Source: Cyanobium sp. NIES-981 (lineage in GTDB: Bacteria; Cyanobacteriota; Cyanobacteriia; PCC-6307; Cyanobiaceae). Taken from it: a stretch of 64,000 nt of DNA. A program made the translations under genes and the position numbers. Positions 62,950 through 64,000 of this stretch are shown here, one piece after another; position 1 is the stretch's first letter; each line of letters opens with the position of its first letter. The stretch is taken from NCBI RefSeq assembly GCF_900088535.1, contig NZ_LT578417.1, positions 1,302,001 through 1,366,000 on the forward strand. The letters run 5' to 3'. A model generated the notes under the pieces. The model was not told where the DNA came from, ran no database searches, and worked only from the letters and a program-made list of their open reading frames with translations.

Positions 62950-63995
62950 GCCCCCGGCGTCTGCAGCGCCTCCTGCACCAGCGAGGCATCCACGGCCGGC
63001 CTCGGCACGCCCTCCTCCACCCAGCCCCGGGAGTGATACCGCGACGCCACCAGCTGCAGGTTCCAGGCCAGCAGCCCCTCGGGCTTCAGCATCGGCGGCT
63101 GTTGCACCAGCGGGTGGTACAGCAGGCCCGCCTCGGCCCGCTGGAAGCCGGTGGCGTTGAGGCCGATGGCTTTCCCCATCCAGGTGCGGGCCTGGCGCGG
63201 CTCGGCGGCGGCGGCAGCATGGGCCGCCTGCCACACCCGCAGCAGACGCACCAGCTGCGGCCGGGCCTGCTGCAGGCGGGCAGGATCCACGGCCAGCACC
63301 TTCAGCACCTCCCCAGGGCTGCTGCGGCTGTCCTCCAGCGAGCGGGCCAGGCCCAGCCGCTGCACCGCGTTGCTGTACGGCGGCGCGAGCACGGCGGCGT
63401 CCACCTCCCCCCGGCGCAGGCTGGCCGGCATCGCGGCCATCGGCATGGTCACCAGGCGCACCTGGGCAGGGTCGATGCCCTCCCGCTCCAGGGCACCCAT
63501 CAGCAGATCACGCCCCACGGCAGAGCGGCCCACGGCCACGCGTTTGCCCCGCAGGTCTTGGACGGAATGAATCCAGGGCCGCGCCATCAGCTGATCGGCC
63601 CCGGCCGATTCGCTCAGCACCAGGATCAGCGTGGGGCAGCGCCTGGCCTGCAGGGAGCAGATGGTCAGGGCATCGGCGGTGCTGATCGGCACCAGCCAGT
63701 GCTCCTCCCGCAGGTAGGCAGCCACCACCTCCTGCGTGCCGGGCTGCGGATCCAGCTGCAGCCTCAGGTCGTGGGCGCCGGGAAGGCCGTCGCGCTCGGC
63801 CAGGGCGAAGTAGCGGTCGACGGGGACAGGGCCGATCGGCAGGGTCAGGGCCCCATCCCCCCGCCACGCCTTCACCACACCGGCGGAGGCCAGAGCCGCA
63901 ACCGCCGAGCACAGCAGCCACACCCGCACCCGACCACTCCCCCGGCCACCCCGGAGTGGAGCTTGATCAGCGGGGCGGGGCGGCACGGGTGGCAC
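62913..63995 (-). CDS. Periplasmic ligand-binding protein (SsuA/THI5/NMT1-like)
   Basis: The 360-residue reading begins at 63995, only 5 bases from the window edge, so the true start may lie outside. A basic N-terminus and hydrophobic segment (about 24-42) look like a signal anchor. The rest has a periplasmic-binding-protein pattern: ISTADALTICSL, LRGKRVAVGRSAVGRDLLMGALE and LRRGEVDAAVLAPPY. This fits the family of nitrate, sulfonate and thiamine-precursor binding proteins. Its permease and ATPase partners would lie outside the window. Overlaps serS by 37 bp at the convergent ends. Confidence 0.75.
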   Translation of the reverse strand: MPPVPPRPADQAPLRGGRGSGRVRVWLLCSAVAALASAGVVKAWRGDGALTLPIGPVPVDRYFALAERDGLPGAHDLRLQLDPQPGTQEVVAAYLREEHWLVPISTADALTICSLQARRCPTLILVLSESAGADQLMARPWIHSVQDLRGKRVAVGRSAVGRDLLMGALEREGIDPAQVRLVTMPMAAMPASLRRGEVDAAVLAPPYSNAVQRLGLARSLEDSRSSPGEVLKVLAVDPARLQQARPQLVRLLRVWQAAHAAAAAEPRQARTWMGKAIGLNATGFQRAEAGLLYHPLVQQPPMLKPEGLLAWNLQLVASRYHSRGWVEEGVPRPAVDASLVQEALQTPGAQPSLTSSAAPK

Positions 63996-64000
63996 GGCCG

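Noticed and set aside
61576-63234. Minus-strand 552-codon open frame opposite serS
   Set aside because: An Ala/Gly/Leu/Gln-rich shadow with no domain, whereas serS has all class II motifs.

Overview
The window comes from a GC-rich unicellular cyanobacterium, most probably of the Cyanobium/Synechococcus picocyanobacterial group. Evidence is the presence of chlG (chlorophyll synthase), a petP-type cytochrome b6f subunit, a menaquinone/phylloquinone-type methyltransferase, and a NrsRS/RppAB-like metal-sensing two-component pair divergent from an RND metal exporter, all in dense high-GC coding sequence with many TTG/GTG starts and ATGA gene overlaps.

Layout. 1-6.1 kb: heavy-metal RND efflux operon (minus) divergent from a response regulator/histidine kinase pair (plus). 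6.1-6.4 kb: decayed ynfA-type pseudogene. About 6.6-35.6 kb: one large integrated phage-like element ending at a tyrosine integrase beside tRNA-Ser(CGA). From the integrase inward it carries an AlpA-type excisionase, a Bro-N protein, an SSB-like protein, a HTH regulator with palindromic operator candidates, a DUF2786 protein, a RHH protein, a primase-helicase, a nonanucleotide repeat cluster that may be a replication origin, a RecB-type exonuclease, a nuclease-fold protein, terminase small and large subunits, a sigma-70-like factor, a DUF4055 portal, a LysM protein, a coiled-coil scaffold-like protein and an L,D-transpeptidase/membrane-protein pair. No major capsid or tail genes are visible. 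Cargo on the opposite strand includes vapBC and an A/T-richer three-gene ABC-three-component (ABC-3C) operon.

The element is inactivated by insertion sequences. Two apparently identical 1,375-bp copies of one IS cut the portal gene and a small left-end gene. A different 1,713-bp IS cuts the terminase. All three insertions can be reversed on paper by removing the IS and one target duplication, and each restores a continuous reading frame.

35.8-64 kb is core chromosome: comEC, glyQ, a quinone methyltransferase, hisF, petP, chlG, a class A PBP, rsmB, an alkyltransferase-like gene, trmH, a peptide-type ABC permease, a second two-component pair, lepA, nfu and serS. Two groups of type IV (pseudo)pilin genes are interspersed: a GC-rich group at 50.7-53.5 kb, next to a metzincin-type protease, and a visibly A/T-richer group at 57.7-61.5 kb. 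The second looks transferred or under different selection.

The item most worth following up is the prophage-borne ABC-3C operon (16.8-20.5 kb). It encodes a PD-(D/E)XK-like N-terminal effector, a middle component and an ABC ATPase with a Rad50-like CxxC hook, arranged as a self-contained defence-type module.
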